Origin: an uncultured Comamonadaceae bacterium
GTDB lineage: Bacteria > Pseudomonadota > Gammaproteobacteria > Burkholderiales > Burkholderiaceae
NCBI GenBank assembly: GCA_946482115.1
Contig: CAMLQP010000034.1
Span: 1-16,919 of the forward strand
Direction: 5' to 3'
DNA: 16,919 bases
Position 1 is the first letter of the stretch. Each line of letters opens with the position of its first letter. Below the pieces are notes generated by a model. The model was not told the origin of the DNA and ran no database searches. It worked only from the letters and a program-made list of their open reading frames with translations. Made by a program: the position numbers and the translations under genes. This document shows, piece after piece, positions 1 through 6,532 of the stretch.

Positions 1-86
1 CCGAGGTGGTTGAGCATGGCTTCGGCCAGGATGCTGCGGGCCGAGTTGTGGGTGCAGAGGAAAAGGACGTTCAGAGGGGCTTGCAT
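1..86 (-). CDS. arsC: Arsenate reductase ArsC, low-molecular-weight phosphatase type (N-terminal fragment)
   Basis: Only the first 28 or so residues lie inside the window; the gene runs off the left edge. Seen: the translation from the ATG at 84-86 begins MQAPLNVLFLC and continues THNSARS, the CX5R-type loop of the low-molecular-weight phosphatase fold, with the nucleophilic Cys and the Arg in place, followed by ILAEAMLNHL. Family knowledge: this fold in ArsC reduces arsenate to arsenite in the cytoplasm, using thioredoxin or glutathione/glutaredoxin electrons. The gene follows arsI by 34 bp in the same direction and is the third gene of an arsR-arsI-arsC operon, which supports arsenate reductase over a tyrosine phosphatase. 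No clear Shine-Dalgarno precedes it. Resolving Cys residues and the rest of the protein cannot be checked here. Confidence 0.88.
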   Translation of the reverse strand, partial: MQAPLNVLFLCTHNSARSILAEAMLNHL

Positions 87-120
87 GGTCAGGCGTAGGA
101 CGTTCAGGGCACGGGAAGTG

Positions 121-588
121 TCAGCAGCAGGCGGCCTTGCGCGGCGCGGGCATGCTGACGGGCGCAACAGCGGACGACGGGGCGCAGCAGGCGCTGTCCT
201 GGGCGGGCTTGCTCTCGCCATAGACGGGGATGCTGCCCAGGCTGTGGAAATGCTCCCAGGCGATGCCCTGCGGGTCGGTGACCCAGTGCTTCTCGCTGCG
301 GGCATAGCAGCAGGCCGTCTCGCCCTGGTCCAGGATGGCCATGTCGGCGGCTTCGGCCCGCTGGCGCAGTTCGGCCAGTTCGGCGCTGTCGTCGGTCTGG
401 AATCCGAGGTGGTCCACACCCACGCTTTCGCCACGGGTCGAGATGGCGAAGTTGATGCGGGGGTCCTCCAGCATCCACTTGGCGTAGTCGGCCTCCTGGC
501 GCGACGGCTGGGCGCCGAACAGGCGGTTGTAGAACGCGATGCTGGCGGCCAGATCGGCCACCCGGACGTGAACGTGAAAACGCTTCAT
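121..588 (-). CDS. arsI: ArsI/CadI-type vicinal-oxygen-chelate dioxygenase (probable C-As lyase)
   Basis: A 155-residue glyoxalase/bleomycin-resistance (VOC) fold protein. ArsI enzymes are Fe(II) dioxygenases that cleave the carbon-arsenic bond of trivalent organoarsenicals in the cytoplasm. Seen: His5, His60 and Glu112 stand where ArsI has its 2-His-1-Glu iron site, and the Cys93-Cys94 pair (in ETACCYA) matches the vicinal cysteines that bind the arsenical. The tail carries two further pairs, Cys134-Cys135 and Cys154-Cys155 at the very end. A GAGGAG ribosome-binding site lies just upstream of the ATG at 586-588, within the 10-bp gap after arsR. The operon position between arsR and arsC supports an arsenic role. 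The close relative CadI (cadmium-induced) has the same fold, so substrate is inferred; loss of arsenical-lyase residues is not seen. This supports ArsI over a plain glyoxalase I. Confidence 0.85.
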   Translation of the reverse strand: MKRFHVHVRVADLAASIAFYNRLFGAQPSRQEADYAKWMLEDPRINFAISTRGESVGVDHLGFQTDDSAELAELRQRAEAADMAILDQGETACCYARSEKHWVTDPQGIAWEHFHSLGSIPVYGESKPAQDSACCAPSSAVAPVSMPAPRKAACC

Positions 589-598
589 GGAGAACTCC

Positions 599-922
599 TC
601 AGCAGTTGCAGGTGGTGGTGGCGGGTTCCAGGCACTCGGCGCCCTGGCAGCAGTGAGCCGTCAGGTAGCCCAGCACGCCGTTCATGCGGTCATAGGCGGC
701 GCGGTAGACCAGGTGGCGTCCGGCCCGCTCCTGGGTCACCAGCCCGGCGTGCACCAGTTCCTTGAGGTGGAACGAGAGGGTGGCGGCGGGCAGCCCCAGG
801 GCCTCGGCCATGGTGCCGGGCGTGAGCCCCTGCTGGCCTACGACCACCAGCGCGCGGAACACCTGGAGACGGGCCGGGTGCGCCAGGGCGGCCAGGGAGC
901 GGACGACTTCATTTTCTTCCAT
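599..922 (-). CDS. arsR: ArsR-family arsenic-responsive repressor
   Basis: A 107-residue winged-helix ArsR/SmtB repressor. Seen: an N-terminal helix region with LAALAHPARLQVFRAL, then a helix-turn-helix at about residues 35-58 (MAEALGLPAATLSFHLKEL) and a wing at about 60-74 (AGLVTQERAGRHLVY). The E. coli-type Cys-x-Cys in the DNA-recognition helix is absent. Instead cysteines cluster at the C-terminus: Cys91-Cys92, Cys97, Cys105 and Cys107. This resembles the C-terminal arsenite site described for the Acidithiobacillus ferrooxidans type of ArsR. It should repress its own operon until As(III) binds. The start ATG at 920-922 fits the family length and abuts a 7-bp inverted repeat. There is no Shine-Dalgarno, so a leaderless transcript is possible. 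arsI follows after 10 bp. Confidence 0.93.
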   Translation of the reverse strand: MEENEVVRSLAALAHPARLQVFRALVVVGQQGLTPGTMAEALGLPAATLSFHLKELVHAGLVTQERAGRHLVYRAAYDRMNGVLGYLTAHCCQGAECLEPATTTCNC

Positions 923-944
923 ATTTCAATGATAATCGAAATAT
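921..944 (-). promoter_or_regulatory. Probable ArsR operator overlapping the arsR start codon
   Basis: A perfect 7-bp inverted repeat, ATATTTC at 921-927 and GAAATAT at 938-944, separated by 10 bp. It is AT-rich inside GC-rich DNA. It covers the proposed -10 of arsR and overlaps the arsR start codon, as expected for an autorepressed ars operon. Assignment to ArsR is inferred from position and symmetry. Confidence 0.7.
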
Positions 945-956
945 TGGAGAAAGCAA
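929..956 (-). promoter_or_regulatory. Candidate arsR promoter (-35 TTGCTT, -10 TATCAT)
   Basis: Read on the minus strand, TTGCTT (951-956) is followed after 16 bp by TATCAT (929-934). The predicted transcript start falls at or within a few bases of the arsR ATG at 922, which agrees with the missing ribosome-binding site. The -35 is part of the ffs terminator U-tract. Confidence 0.5.
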
Positions 957-974
957 AACACCGCCGGGGCGGTG
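951..974 (-). terminator. Rho-independent terminator of ffs
   Basis: On the minus strand CACCGC pairs with GCGGTG around a CCCG loop (959-974), and is followed immediately by TTTTGCTT (951-958). It lies about 20 bp beyond the 3' end of the 4.5S RNA and before arsR, separating the two transcripts. Confidence 0.75.
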
Positions 975-994
975 GTTCGATGGGAAGGAGGGGT

Positions 995-1088
995 GACGAG
1001 CCTTACCCCCGGCACTGGCTACACAGTTAGGGCTGCTTGGTTCCCCACCTGACCCGGTTGGCCGCTTCACCATGCGGGGAGGCCCGTC
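995..1088 (-). ncRNA. ffs: 4.5S RNA, signal recognition particle RNA (small bacterial SRP)
   Basis: A roughly 94-nt RNA that binds Ffh to form the signal recognition particle for co-translational membrane targeting. Seen on the minus strand: the conserved core GGTCAGGT, a GGAA tetraloop (complement of 1041-1044) and AAGCAGCC. The tetraloop-closing pairs are GG/CC where E. coli has CC/GG, a compensatory change that supports the fold. The ends pair: GACGGGCCT (1080-1088) with AGGCTCGTC (995-1003), one G-U pair, followed by CCCCGCA with TGC-C-GGGG. A TACAAT -10 lies just upstream and a terminator just downstream. It is divergent from dnaX. Exact ends are inferred from the terminal helix. Confidence 0.93.
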
Positions 1089-1095
1089 GGGGTCT

Positions 1096-1101
1096 ATTGT
1101 A
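1096..1101 (-). promoter_or_regulatory. -10 element of the ffs promoter
   Basis: TACAAT on the minus strand, 7 bp upstream of position 1088, where the terminal helix of the 4.5S RNA begins. A convincing -35 was not found. Confidence 0.55.
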
Positions 1102-1134
1102 GGCGACGCGGTGAAGGTGCCCCGATGGGGGCTC

Positions 1135-1140
1135 TAGAAT
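1135..1140 (+). promoter_or_regulatory. Candidate -10 element of the dnaX promoter
   Basis: TAGAAT lies nine bases before the dnaX ATG, so the transcript would start with almost no leader. No Shine-Dalgarno is visible, which agrees with a leaderless or very short-leader mRNA. The -35 region is weak. It shares the 61-bp gap with the divergent ffs promoter. Confidence 0.4.
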
Positions 1141-1149
1141 CCTTGGCTT

Positions 1150-2898
1150 ATGTCCTACCTCGTCCTGGCCCGCAAGTACCGCCCCAAGAACTTCGCCGAA
1201 ATGGTGGGGCAGGGCCACGTGGTGCAGGCGCTGGGCAACGCGCTCACGCAGCAGCGTCTGCACCATGCCTACCTGTTCACCGGCACGCGTGGCGTGGGCA
1301 AGACCACGGTGTCGCGCATCCTGGCCAAGTCGCTCAACTGCGTGGGGCCGGACGGCGCGGGCGGCATCACCGCCACGCCGTGTGGCGTGTGCCAGGCCTG
1401 CACCGACATCGACAGCGGCCGTTTCGTGGACTACACCGAGCTGGACGCGGCCTCCAACCGGGGCGTGGACGAGGTGCAGTCGCTGCTGGAGCAGGCGGTC
1501 TACAAGCCGGTGCAGGGCCGCTTCAAGGTCTTCATGATCGACGAAGTGCACATGCTCACGAACACGGCGTTCAACGCCATGCTCAAGACGCTGGAAGAGC
1601 CGCCCGAATACCTCAAGTTCGTGCTCGCCACGACCGACCCGCAGAAGGTGCCGGTGACGGTGCTGTCGCGCTGCCTGCAGTTCAACCTGCGCCCCATGGC
1701 GCCCGAGACCGTGGCCGAGCACCTGCAGCAGGTGCTGCAGGCCGAGGGCGTGAACGCCGAGCCGCAGGCGCTGCGCCTGCTCTCGCGCGCGGCGCGCGGC
1801 TCCATGCGCGACGCGCTGTCGCTCACCGACCAGGCCATCGCCTTCGGCGGCGGCCAGCTGCAGGAAGCCGCCGTGCGCCAGATGCTGGGCGCGGTGGACC
1901 GCAGCCACGTGTTCACGCTGATCGACGCGCTGGCGCGCGCCGATGGCCGCACCGTGGTGGAGACCGTGGACGCGTTGCGCATCAACGGTTTCTCGGCAGC
2001 CTCCACGCTGGAGGAGATGGGCGGCGTGCTGCAGCGCATGGCGGTGGTGCAGTCGGTGCCCGCCATGGCCGGCGGCGAAGACCCGGAGGCGCAGGACGTG
2101 GCCCGCCTGGCCGGCGCGCTGCCGCCCGACGAGACGCAGCTGCTGTACAGCCTGTGCCTGCATGGCCGGCAGGAGCTGGGCCTGGCGCCCGACGAGTACG
2201 CGGCGCTGACCATGGTGCTGCTGCGCCTGCTGGCCTTCAAGACCGGCGGTGCGGCCGCCGCCGTGCCGGAAAAAAAAACACTGAACACCGCTGAACCGGC
2301 GACGCGGCCCGCGCCGGCCCAGGCGCCCGCATCTGCGGCTGCGCCCGCGCCCGTGGTGGCGGCACCGCCGCCGCCAGCGCCCGTGCCAGCCCCCGCGCCG
2401 GTTCCGGCGCCAGCCCCGGTCTTGGCGGCAGCCCCCGTGGTGGCGCCGGTGGCCGCGCCAGCCGAGGCCGCCGCCGCAGCGTCGGCTGCGTTGCCGGCGG
2501 CGGCCGGTGCCGATGCGGCACTGTGCGACTTCTGGTACGGCGTGGTGACGGACATGGTGGAGCGCGAGGTGGTCAACGCGCTGGCGCGCGAGCTGGCGCT
2601 GCAGTCGCAGATGGTGGAGCGTGAGGAGGGCGTGTGGCGCCTGCGCGTGGAAAGCGGCTCACTCAACCAGCCGACCACGCGCGAGCGCCTGCAGACGGCG
2701 CTGGCGGCCGTCGGGCATGCGGTGCGGCTGGAGGTGGTCACGGGCGCCGTCGCCGATTCGGCCGCGCGCCGGCTGACGGCCCTGGCCGAGGCGCGGCAGC
2801 GCGAGGCCGAGGCGCTGATCGCCGCCGATCCCTTCGTGCAGGAGATGCGGACCCGGTTTGGCGGCAAAATCGTGCCCGGAACGCTCAAGCCCGTTTGA
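1150..2898 (+). CDS. dnaX: DNA polymerase III subunits tau and gamma
   Basis: The 582-residue tau subunit is the clamp-loader ATPase that also joins polymerase cores and helicase at the replication fork. Seen: Walker A GTRGVGKT (residues 45-52), a zinc module with Cys64, Cys78, Cys81 and Cys84, Walker B FMIDEVH (128-134), sensor 1 LATTDPQKVP and the SRC arginine-finger motif (173-175). A lid and collar follow to about residue 370, then a long Ala/Pro-rich linker (about 385-455). The C-terminal domain (from CDFWYGVV to the end) corresponds to the polymerase alpha-binding part of tau. At codons 374-376 an A9 run allows frame slippage to a roughly 381-residue gamma form (separate entry). The ATG start gives the usual MSYLVLARKYRP N-terminus. 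ybaB and recR follow in the classic operon order. Confidence 0.97.
   Translation: MSYLVLARKYRPKNFAEMVGQGHVVQALGNALTQQRLHHAYLFTGTRGVGKTTVSRILAKSLNCVGPDGAGGITATPCGVCQACTDIDSGRFVDYTELDAASNRGVDEVQSLLEQAVYKPVQGRFKVFMIDEVHMLTNTAFNAMLKTLEEPPEYLKFVLATTDPQKVPVTVLSRCLQFNLRPMAPETVAEHLQQVLQAEGVNAEPQALRLLSRAARGSMRDALSLTDQAIAFGGGQLQEAAVRQMLGAVDRSHVFTLIDALARADGRTVVETVDALRINGFSAASTLEEMGGVLQRMAVVQSVPAMAGGEDPEAQDVARLAGALPPDETQLLYSLCLHGRQELGLAPDEYAALTMVLLRLLAFKTGGAAAAVPEKKTLNTAEPATRPAPAQAPASAAAPAPVVAAPPPPAPVPAPAPVPAPAPVLAAAPVVAPVAAPAEAAAAASAALPAAAGADAALCDFWYGVVTDMVEREVVNALARELALQSQMVEREEGVWRLRVESGSLNQPTTRERLQTALAAVGHAVRLEVVTGAVADSAARRLTALAEARQREAEALIAADPFVQEMRTRFGGKIVPGTLKPV
2269..2294 (+). promoter_or_regulatory. 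dnaX slippage site producing gamma (A9 run with stops in both other frames)
   Basis: Nine consecutive A's at 2270-2278 are read as GAA AAA AAA ACA in the tau frame, giving an A AAA AAA slippery heptamer. After a -1 shift the reading is AAC ACT GAA CAC CGC TGA (stop 2292-2294). After a +1 shift it is CAC TGA (stop 2282-2284). Both shifts end the protein near residue 378-381, just after the ATPase domains. A 6-bp hairpin (CCGGCG 2296-2301 with CGCCGG 2312-2317) lies downstream. Known precedents are ribosomal frameshifting in E. coli dnaX and transcriptional slippage at an A9 run in Thermus dnaX. Confidence 0.65.
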
Positions 2899-2943
2899 TC
2901 GGTCGGACGGCTTGGGCGTCGTCATTTTTCAAGGAAACGCAAC

Positions 2944-3267
2944 ATGTTCAACAAAGGACAACTGGCTGGCCTGATGAAACAGGCCCAGGCCATGCAGGAC
3001 AACCTCAAGAAGGCCCAGGACGAGCTCGCGCTGATCGAGGTCAGCGGCGAATCGGGCGCCGGCCTGGTCAAGGTCGTGATGACCTGCAAGCACGACGTCA
3101 AGCGCGTCACCATCGATCCCAGCCTGCTGGCCGATGACAAGGACATGCTGGAAGACCTGGTGGCCGCCGCCTTCAATGCCGCCGTGCGCAAGGCCGAGGA
3201 GACCAGCCAGGAGAAGATGGGCAAGCTGACCGCCGGCCTGCCGCCCGGCATGAAGCTCCCGTTCTGA
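2944..3267 (+). CDS. ybaB: YbaB/EbfC family nucleoid-associated DNA-binding protein
   Basis: A 107-residue protein of the YbaB/EbfC family, small dimeric proteins that bind DNA and are associated with the nucleoid. Seen: it begins [18 protein letters not shown], has a long N-terminal helix (about residues 5-32), the central strand motif [21 protein letters not shown], and a C-terminal helix ending in the family-typical [10 protein letters not shown]. The length is normal. The ATG at 2944 is preceded by AAGGAAA at a suitable distance. It lies 45 bp after dnaX and 4 bp before recR, the conserved dnaX-ybaB-recR order. Its precise role is not established in most species; a link with recombination or repair is inferred only from the neighbours. 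Confidence 0.96.
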   Translation: MFNKGQLAGLMKQAQAMQDNLKKAQDELALIEVSGESGAGLVKVVMTCKHDVKRVTIDPSLLADDKDMLEDLVAAAFNAAVRKAEETSQEKMGKLTAGLPPGMKLPF

Positions 3268-3271
3268 TCGC

Positions 3272-3862
3272 GTGCAGGCCCTCGACGCCCTGATCACCGC
3301 GCTGCGCCGCCTGCCCGGCGTGGGCGTCAAGTCGGCGCAGCGCATGGCCTTTCACCTGCTGCAGCACGACCGCGACGGCGCGCTGCAGATCGCGCAGGCC
3401 CTGCAGCAGGCGGCGGCGGCCACGCGGCACTGCGCGCTGTGCCACACCTTCACCGAAAACGAGGTCTGCAGCACCTGCCTGGACCCCCGGCGCGACCGGG
3501 GCCAGCTGTGCGTGGTGGAAACGCCCGCCGACCAGGCCGCGCTGGAGCGCACCGGCGCCTACCACGGGCTGTATTTCGTCCTCATGGGCAAGCTCAGCCC
3601 GCTCGACGGCGTGGGCCCGCGCGAGATCGGGCTGCAGAAGCTGTTCGACCGCATTGCGGCGCCTGAGCCCGACGCGGTGCGCGAACTCATACTCGCCACC
3701 AACTTCACCGCCGAGGGCGAGGCCACGGCACATGTGATCGCGCAGGCCCTCAAGGGCCATGGCGTGCAGGTCACCCGGCTCGCGCGCGGCGTGCCGGTGG
3801 GCAGCGAACTCGAATACGTCGACCTGGGCACCATTGCCCACGCGCTGGTCGACCGGCGCTGA
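3272..3862 (+). CDS. recR: Recombination mediator RecR
   Basis: A 196-residue RecR, the ring-forming partner of RecO (and RecF) that helps load RecA on SSB-coated single-stranded DNA at gaps. Seen in order: the helix-hairpin-helix region ([20 protein letters not shown], about residues 11-30), a four-cysteine zinc finger Cys54, Cys57, Cys66, Cys69, and a Toprim domain from CVVETPAD (residue 80) through [15 protein letters not shown] to [11 protein letters not shown] (142-152). The C-terminus holds the Walker B-like [12 protein letters not shown]. The start is GTG at 3272, 4 bp after the ybaB stop, suggesting translational coupling; no ATG fits. Phe replaces the Pro of the E. coli NPTVEGEA motif. 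It closes the dnaX operon and is followed by a hairpin-rich region. Confidence 0.97.
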   Translation: MQALDALITALRRLPGVGVKSAQRMAFHLLQHDRDGALQIAQALQQAAAATRHCALCHTFTENEVCSTCLDPRRDRGQLCVVETPADQAALERTGAYHGLYFVLMGKLSPLDGVGPREIGLQKLFDRIAAPEPDAVRELILATNFTAEGEATAHVIAQALKGHGVQVTRLARGVPVGSELEYVDLGTIAHALVDRR

Positions 3863-3868
3863 CGCGCC

Positions 3869-3964
3869 GTGCCTTTGCGGCACCCCTGAAAACCCTTGGG
3901 TGGAAACCCGCTCGGGATTCGTCCCGATGCGGGTCGCGCAGGCGACTCGTAGCATTTTTTCGAG
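3869..3964 (+). repeat. Palindrome-dense intergenic element after recR (possible terminator or REP-like repeat)
   Basis: Hairpins lie end to end: GTGCC/GGCAC (3869-3883), ACCC/GGGT (3892-3901), a long one with ACCCGC-T-CGGGA, loop TTCG, then TCCCG-AT-GCGGGT (3906-3934), and GTCGC/GCGAC (3933-3946). A T6 run (3955-3960) is flanked by CTCG and CGAG. The long hairpin has 11 pairs with one internal mismatch. The T run makes termination of the recR transcript plausible, but the stacking is more than a simple terminator needs. Whether it recurs in the genome cannot be seen here. Confidence 0.5.
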
Positions 3965-4005
3965 ATTGCCATTTCTGTTGCCGGCGCCGTTGCGCCACCC
4001 GTGCC

Positions 4006-5040
4006 ATGAAACCCTTGTCCCGCCGCCAGTTCGTCCAAGCCGCCAGCGCGGCGGCGGCCGTGGGCGTGGCGCACGCGCTGTGGGCCCAGGCCAGGCCCGA
4101 GAAACGCCAGCTCACGCTGGCGGTCGATGACCGCGCCAGCCTGCTGCACCTGCCGCTGGTGCTGGCCGATCAGCTGGGTTACTTCAGGGCCGAGGGCGTG
4201 CAGGTGCTGCTGGCCGACATCGCCGCACCCACGCCGCCCTGGCAGGCGCTGTCCAGCGGGGCCGACGTGGTGGCCGGCAGTTTCGAGCAGGTGCTGCAGC
4301 AGCAGGCGCGCGGTCACGGCCTGCGGGCCTTCGTGGTGCAGACGCGCGCGCCGCAGGCGGTGCTGGGCGTCTCGCCCAAGGCCATGCCCCATTTCCGCGA
4401 CATCCGCGACCTGGGCGGCCGCCGCATCGGGGTCACGCTGCTGGGCAGCCCGTCGCACCGGCTGGTGCTGCAGATGCTGTCGCGCTCCGAGGCGCCGGTC
4501 GGCGGGGTCGAATTCATGGAGCTGGGGCCTGGCTGGGGGGCCCTCAACGCCTACCGCTCGACCCAGATCGATGCCCTGTGCCATGCCGACCCGCTGGTGT
4601 CCATGCTGGAGCAGCACGGCGAGATCCGCGTCATCGCCGACACCCGCTCGTACAGCGAGACGGTGGCGCTGTTCGGCGGCCCGCTGCCCAGCAGCTGCCT
4701 CTACACCAGCGAGGCCTTCGCGGCCTCCCACCCCCAGACCTGCGAGGCGCTGGCCCACGGCATGGTGCGGGCGCTCAAGTGGCTGCAGACGGCCAGCCTG
4801 TCAGACATCATCAAGGCCGTGCCGGAGCGGCTGCTGGGGGATCGGGCGCTCTATCTGGCGGCCTTCAACAAGGCCCGCAGCAGCTACACCACCGACGGCC
4901 TGATGCCCGCCAACGGGCCGCAGACGCTGCAGCAGCACCTGGCCCGGTTCGACGAAACGCTGCGCGGCGCGACGCTGGACCTGCCGCGCGCCTTCTCCAA
5001 CGAGATGGCCGCGCGCGCCAAGGCGCGCTACAAGGCCTGA
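4006..5040 (+). CDS. Tat-exported NMT1/THI5-like ABC transporter substrate-binding protein
   Basis: A 344-residue periplasmic solute-binding protein of the NMT1/THI5/SsuA-like group, which brings small organic solutes (pyrimidine precursors, sulfonates, taurine, nitrate and others) to ABC importers. Seen: a twin-arginine signal SRRQFVQ (residues 5-11), an Ala-rich hydrophobic stretch and an AQA cleavage site near residue 29. The mature part begins with TLAVDD and has LVLADQLGYFRAEGVQVLLAD, typical of the group, followed by GADVVAGSFEQVLQQQARG and a hinge-type LGGRRIGVTLLGS. No permease or ATPase gene is adjacent; recR lies upstream and convergent mltD 1 bp downstream. The ligand cannot be told from sequence. 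No convincing Shine-Dalgarno precedes the ATG at 4006, but the Tat signal places the start firmly. Confidence 0.85.
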   Translation: MKPLSRRQFVQAASAAAAVGVAHALWAQARPEKRQLTLAVDDRASLLHLPLVLADQLGYFRAEGVQVLLADIAAPTPPWQALSSGADVVAGSFEQVLQQQARGHGLRAFVVQTRAPQAVLGVSPKAMPHFRDIRDLGGRRIGVTLLGSPSHRLVLQMLSRSEAPVGGVEFMELGPGWGALNAYRSTQIDALCHADPLVSMLEQHGEIRVIADTRSYSETVALFGGPLPSSCLYTSEAFAASHPQTCEALAHGMVRALKWLQTASLSDIIKAVPERLLGDRALYLAAFNKARSSYTTDGLMPANGPQTLQQHLARFDETLRGATLDLPRAFSNEMAARAKARYKA

Positions 5041-5041
5041 A

Positions 5042-6532
5042 TCACTTTTTCTTCTTGCGCGCCACGGGCTTGCCGACCGCGGGCTTGCGGGTGCTGGCCT
5101 TGGCCGTCGCGCGCTCGGGCACGTGCAGCGTCAGTGCCTGGCCCACCTTGAGCGCGCTGTTGACCGCGAGCTGGTTCCAGCGCGCGGCGTCCACCGCGCT
5201 CACGCCGTGACGGCGCGCCAGGCTGGTCAGGTTGTCGCCCTTGCGGGCCTTGACCGTGACGCGGCGCAGGCGCTGCTCGGGCTGCAGCAGGATCTGGCCG
5301 TTGTCGGCCAGGTGCACGGGCACGTCGGCGTTGAGCTTTTCGTTGCGGTGGACCAGCAGCGTGGAGCCTGCGCGCACGTTCATGCGCGGCGGGATCTGGT
5401 TGGCCCGGCGCAGCTCGGCCTCGCTCATGCCGACGCGCGTGGCTGCCTCGGCCGGCGCCATGGTGGAAGGCGCGCGCCAGACCGTCCAGGTGGCCAGCGG
5501 GCCGCTGTGCTGCCGCAGGTTGCGCTGGAAGATGGCAGCGTTGTCCCAGGGCAGCAGCACCTGGGGCGTGCCGGCTGCCATGATGACCGGCTGGTGCACC
5601 GAGGGGTTGAGCGCGCGCAGGTCGCGCTCGTCCACCTCGGCCAGACGGGCGATCACGGCCACGTCCATGTCGCGCTCGATGGGCACGCTGTCGAAGAAGG
5701 GGTGGTTGCCGATGGCCGGCAGCGCGGCGCCGAAGCGCTGCGGGTTGGCCACGATGTTCTCCACCGCCTGCAGCTTGGGCACGTAAAAGCGCGTCTCGGC
5801 CGGCATGTTGATGTCGGTGTAGCCGGCGGGCCTGCCTTCCTTCTGGTTGCGGGTGATGGCGCGGTTCACGTTGCCCTGCCCCCAGTTGTAGGCGGCCAGC
5901 GCCAGATGCCAGTCGCCGAAGCGGTCGTGGAGCTGCTGCAGGTAGTCCAGCGCCGCGCGGGTGGAGGCCAGCACGTCGCGCCGGTCGTCGCGAAAGGCGT
6001 TCTGCTTGAGGTCGAACGACTGGCCGGTGGCGGGCATGAACTGCCACATGCCGGCGGCGCGCGCGCTGGAGACCGCCTGCGGGTTGAAGGCGCTCTCGAT
6101 GAAGGGCAGCAGGGCGAGCTCGGTCGGCATGTTGCGGCGCTCGATCTCTTCCACGATGTGGAAGAGGTACTTGCTCGAGCGTTCGGTCATGCGCTGGATG
6201 TAGTCGGGCCGGGTGGCGTACCACTGCTCGCGGTCGCGCACCAGGTCGGTGTCCAGGTCGGGCATGGCAAAGCCGCGGCGGATGCGCTCCCAGAGGTCGG
6301 TGGTGGGCTGCAGCGTGGCGACGCCGCCGGGCGCCACCGGCGCCCTGACGGCCAGCTCGGCCAGCGGGCCCTGGGGCACGACGGGGGCCGAGCGCGGGCG
6401 GGCCGGGGCGGCCTGTGGCGCGGCGGGGCTGGCGGCGACGGGCGTGGAGGGGGCATCCAGCGGGACGGTGCTCGCACAGCCGGCCAGCAGGGCCGACAGC
6501 AGCGAGACGAGTGAGACAAGGCGACGGGTCAT
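5042..6532 (-). CDS. mltD: Membrane-bound lytic murein transglycosylase D (lipoprotein, SLT + LysM)
   Basis: A 496-residue lipoprotein that cleaves the glycan strands of peptidoglycan. Seen: a signal peptide with lipobox LLAGC (Cys19), then a Pro/Ala-rich linker to about residue 75. The SLT catalytic domain follows, with LLPFIESAFNPQAVSS (catalytic Glu146), AAGMWQFMPATGQ (159-171) and ALAAYNWGQGNVNRAI (211-226). A LysM repeat lies near residues 424-470 (VTVKARKGDNLTSLARRHGV onward), with a weaker LysM-like stretch before it, and a basic ARKKKK tail. The ATG at 6530-6532 overlaps the gloB stop as TGATG, so translational coupling is likely. An ATG six codons upstream (6550) is possible but lies inside gloB. 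The gene ends 1 bp from the convergent substrate-binding protein gene. Confidence 0.95.
   Translation of the reverse strand: MTRRLVSLVSLLSALLAGCASTVPLDAPSTPVAASPAAPQAAPARPRSAPVVPQGPLAELAVRAPVAPGGVATLQPTTDLWERIRRGFAMPDLDTDLVRDREQWYATRPDYIQRMTERSSKYLFHIVEEIERRNMPTELALLPFIESAFNPQAVSSARAAGMWQFMPATGQSFDLKQNAFRDDRRDVLASTRAALDYLQQLHDRFGDWHLALAAYNWGQGNVNRAITRNQKEGRPAGYTDINMPAETRFYVPKLQAVENIVANPQRFGAALPAIGNHPFFDSVPIERDMDVAVIARLAEVDERDLRALNPSVHQPVIMAAGTPQVLLPWDNAAIFQRNLRQHSGPLATWTVWRAPSTMAPAEAATRVGMSEAELRRANQIPPRMNVRAGSTLLVHRNEKLNADVPVHLADNGQILLQPEQRLRRVTVKARKGDNLTSLARRHGVSAVDAARWNQLAVNSALKVGQALTLHVPERATAKASTRKPAVGKPVARKKKK

Noticed and set aside
104..478. 124-codon minus-strand frame overlapping arsI
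   Set aside because: Different frame of the arsI sequence; Arg/Pro-rich without motifs, while the arsI frame has all metal and cysteine residues.
1118..1132. GCCCC/GGGGC hairpin in the dnaX-ffs gap
   Set aside because: Five GC pairs with a short loop and no T-run; in such GC-rich DNA this is expected by chance. It could affect neither gene visibly, so it was not listed as a feature.
1500..2888. Ser/Ala/Thr-rich minus-strand frame opposite dnaX
   Set aside because: Shadow of dnaX, with repeats that mirror the Ala/Pro linker; no start signal or family motif.
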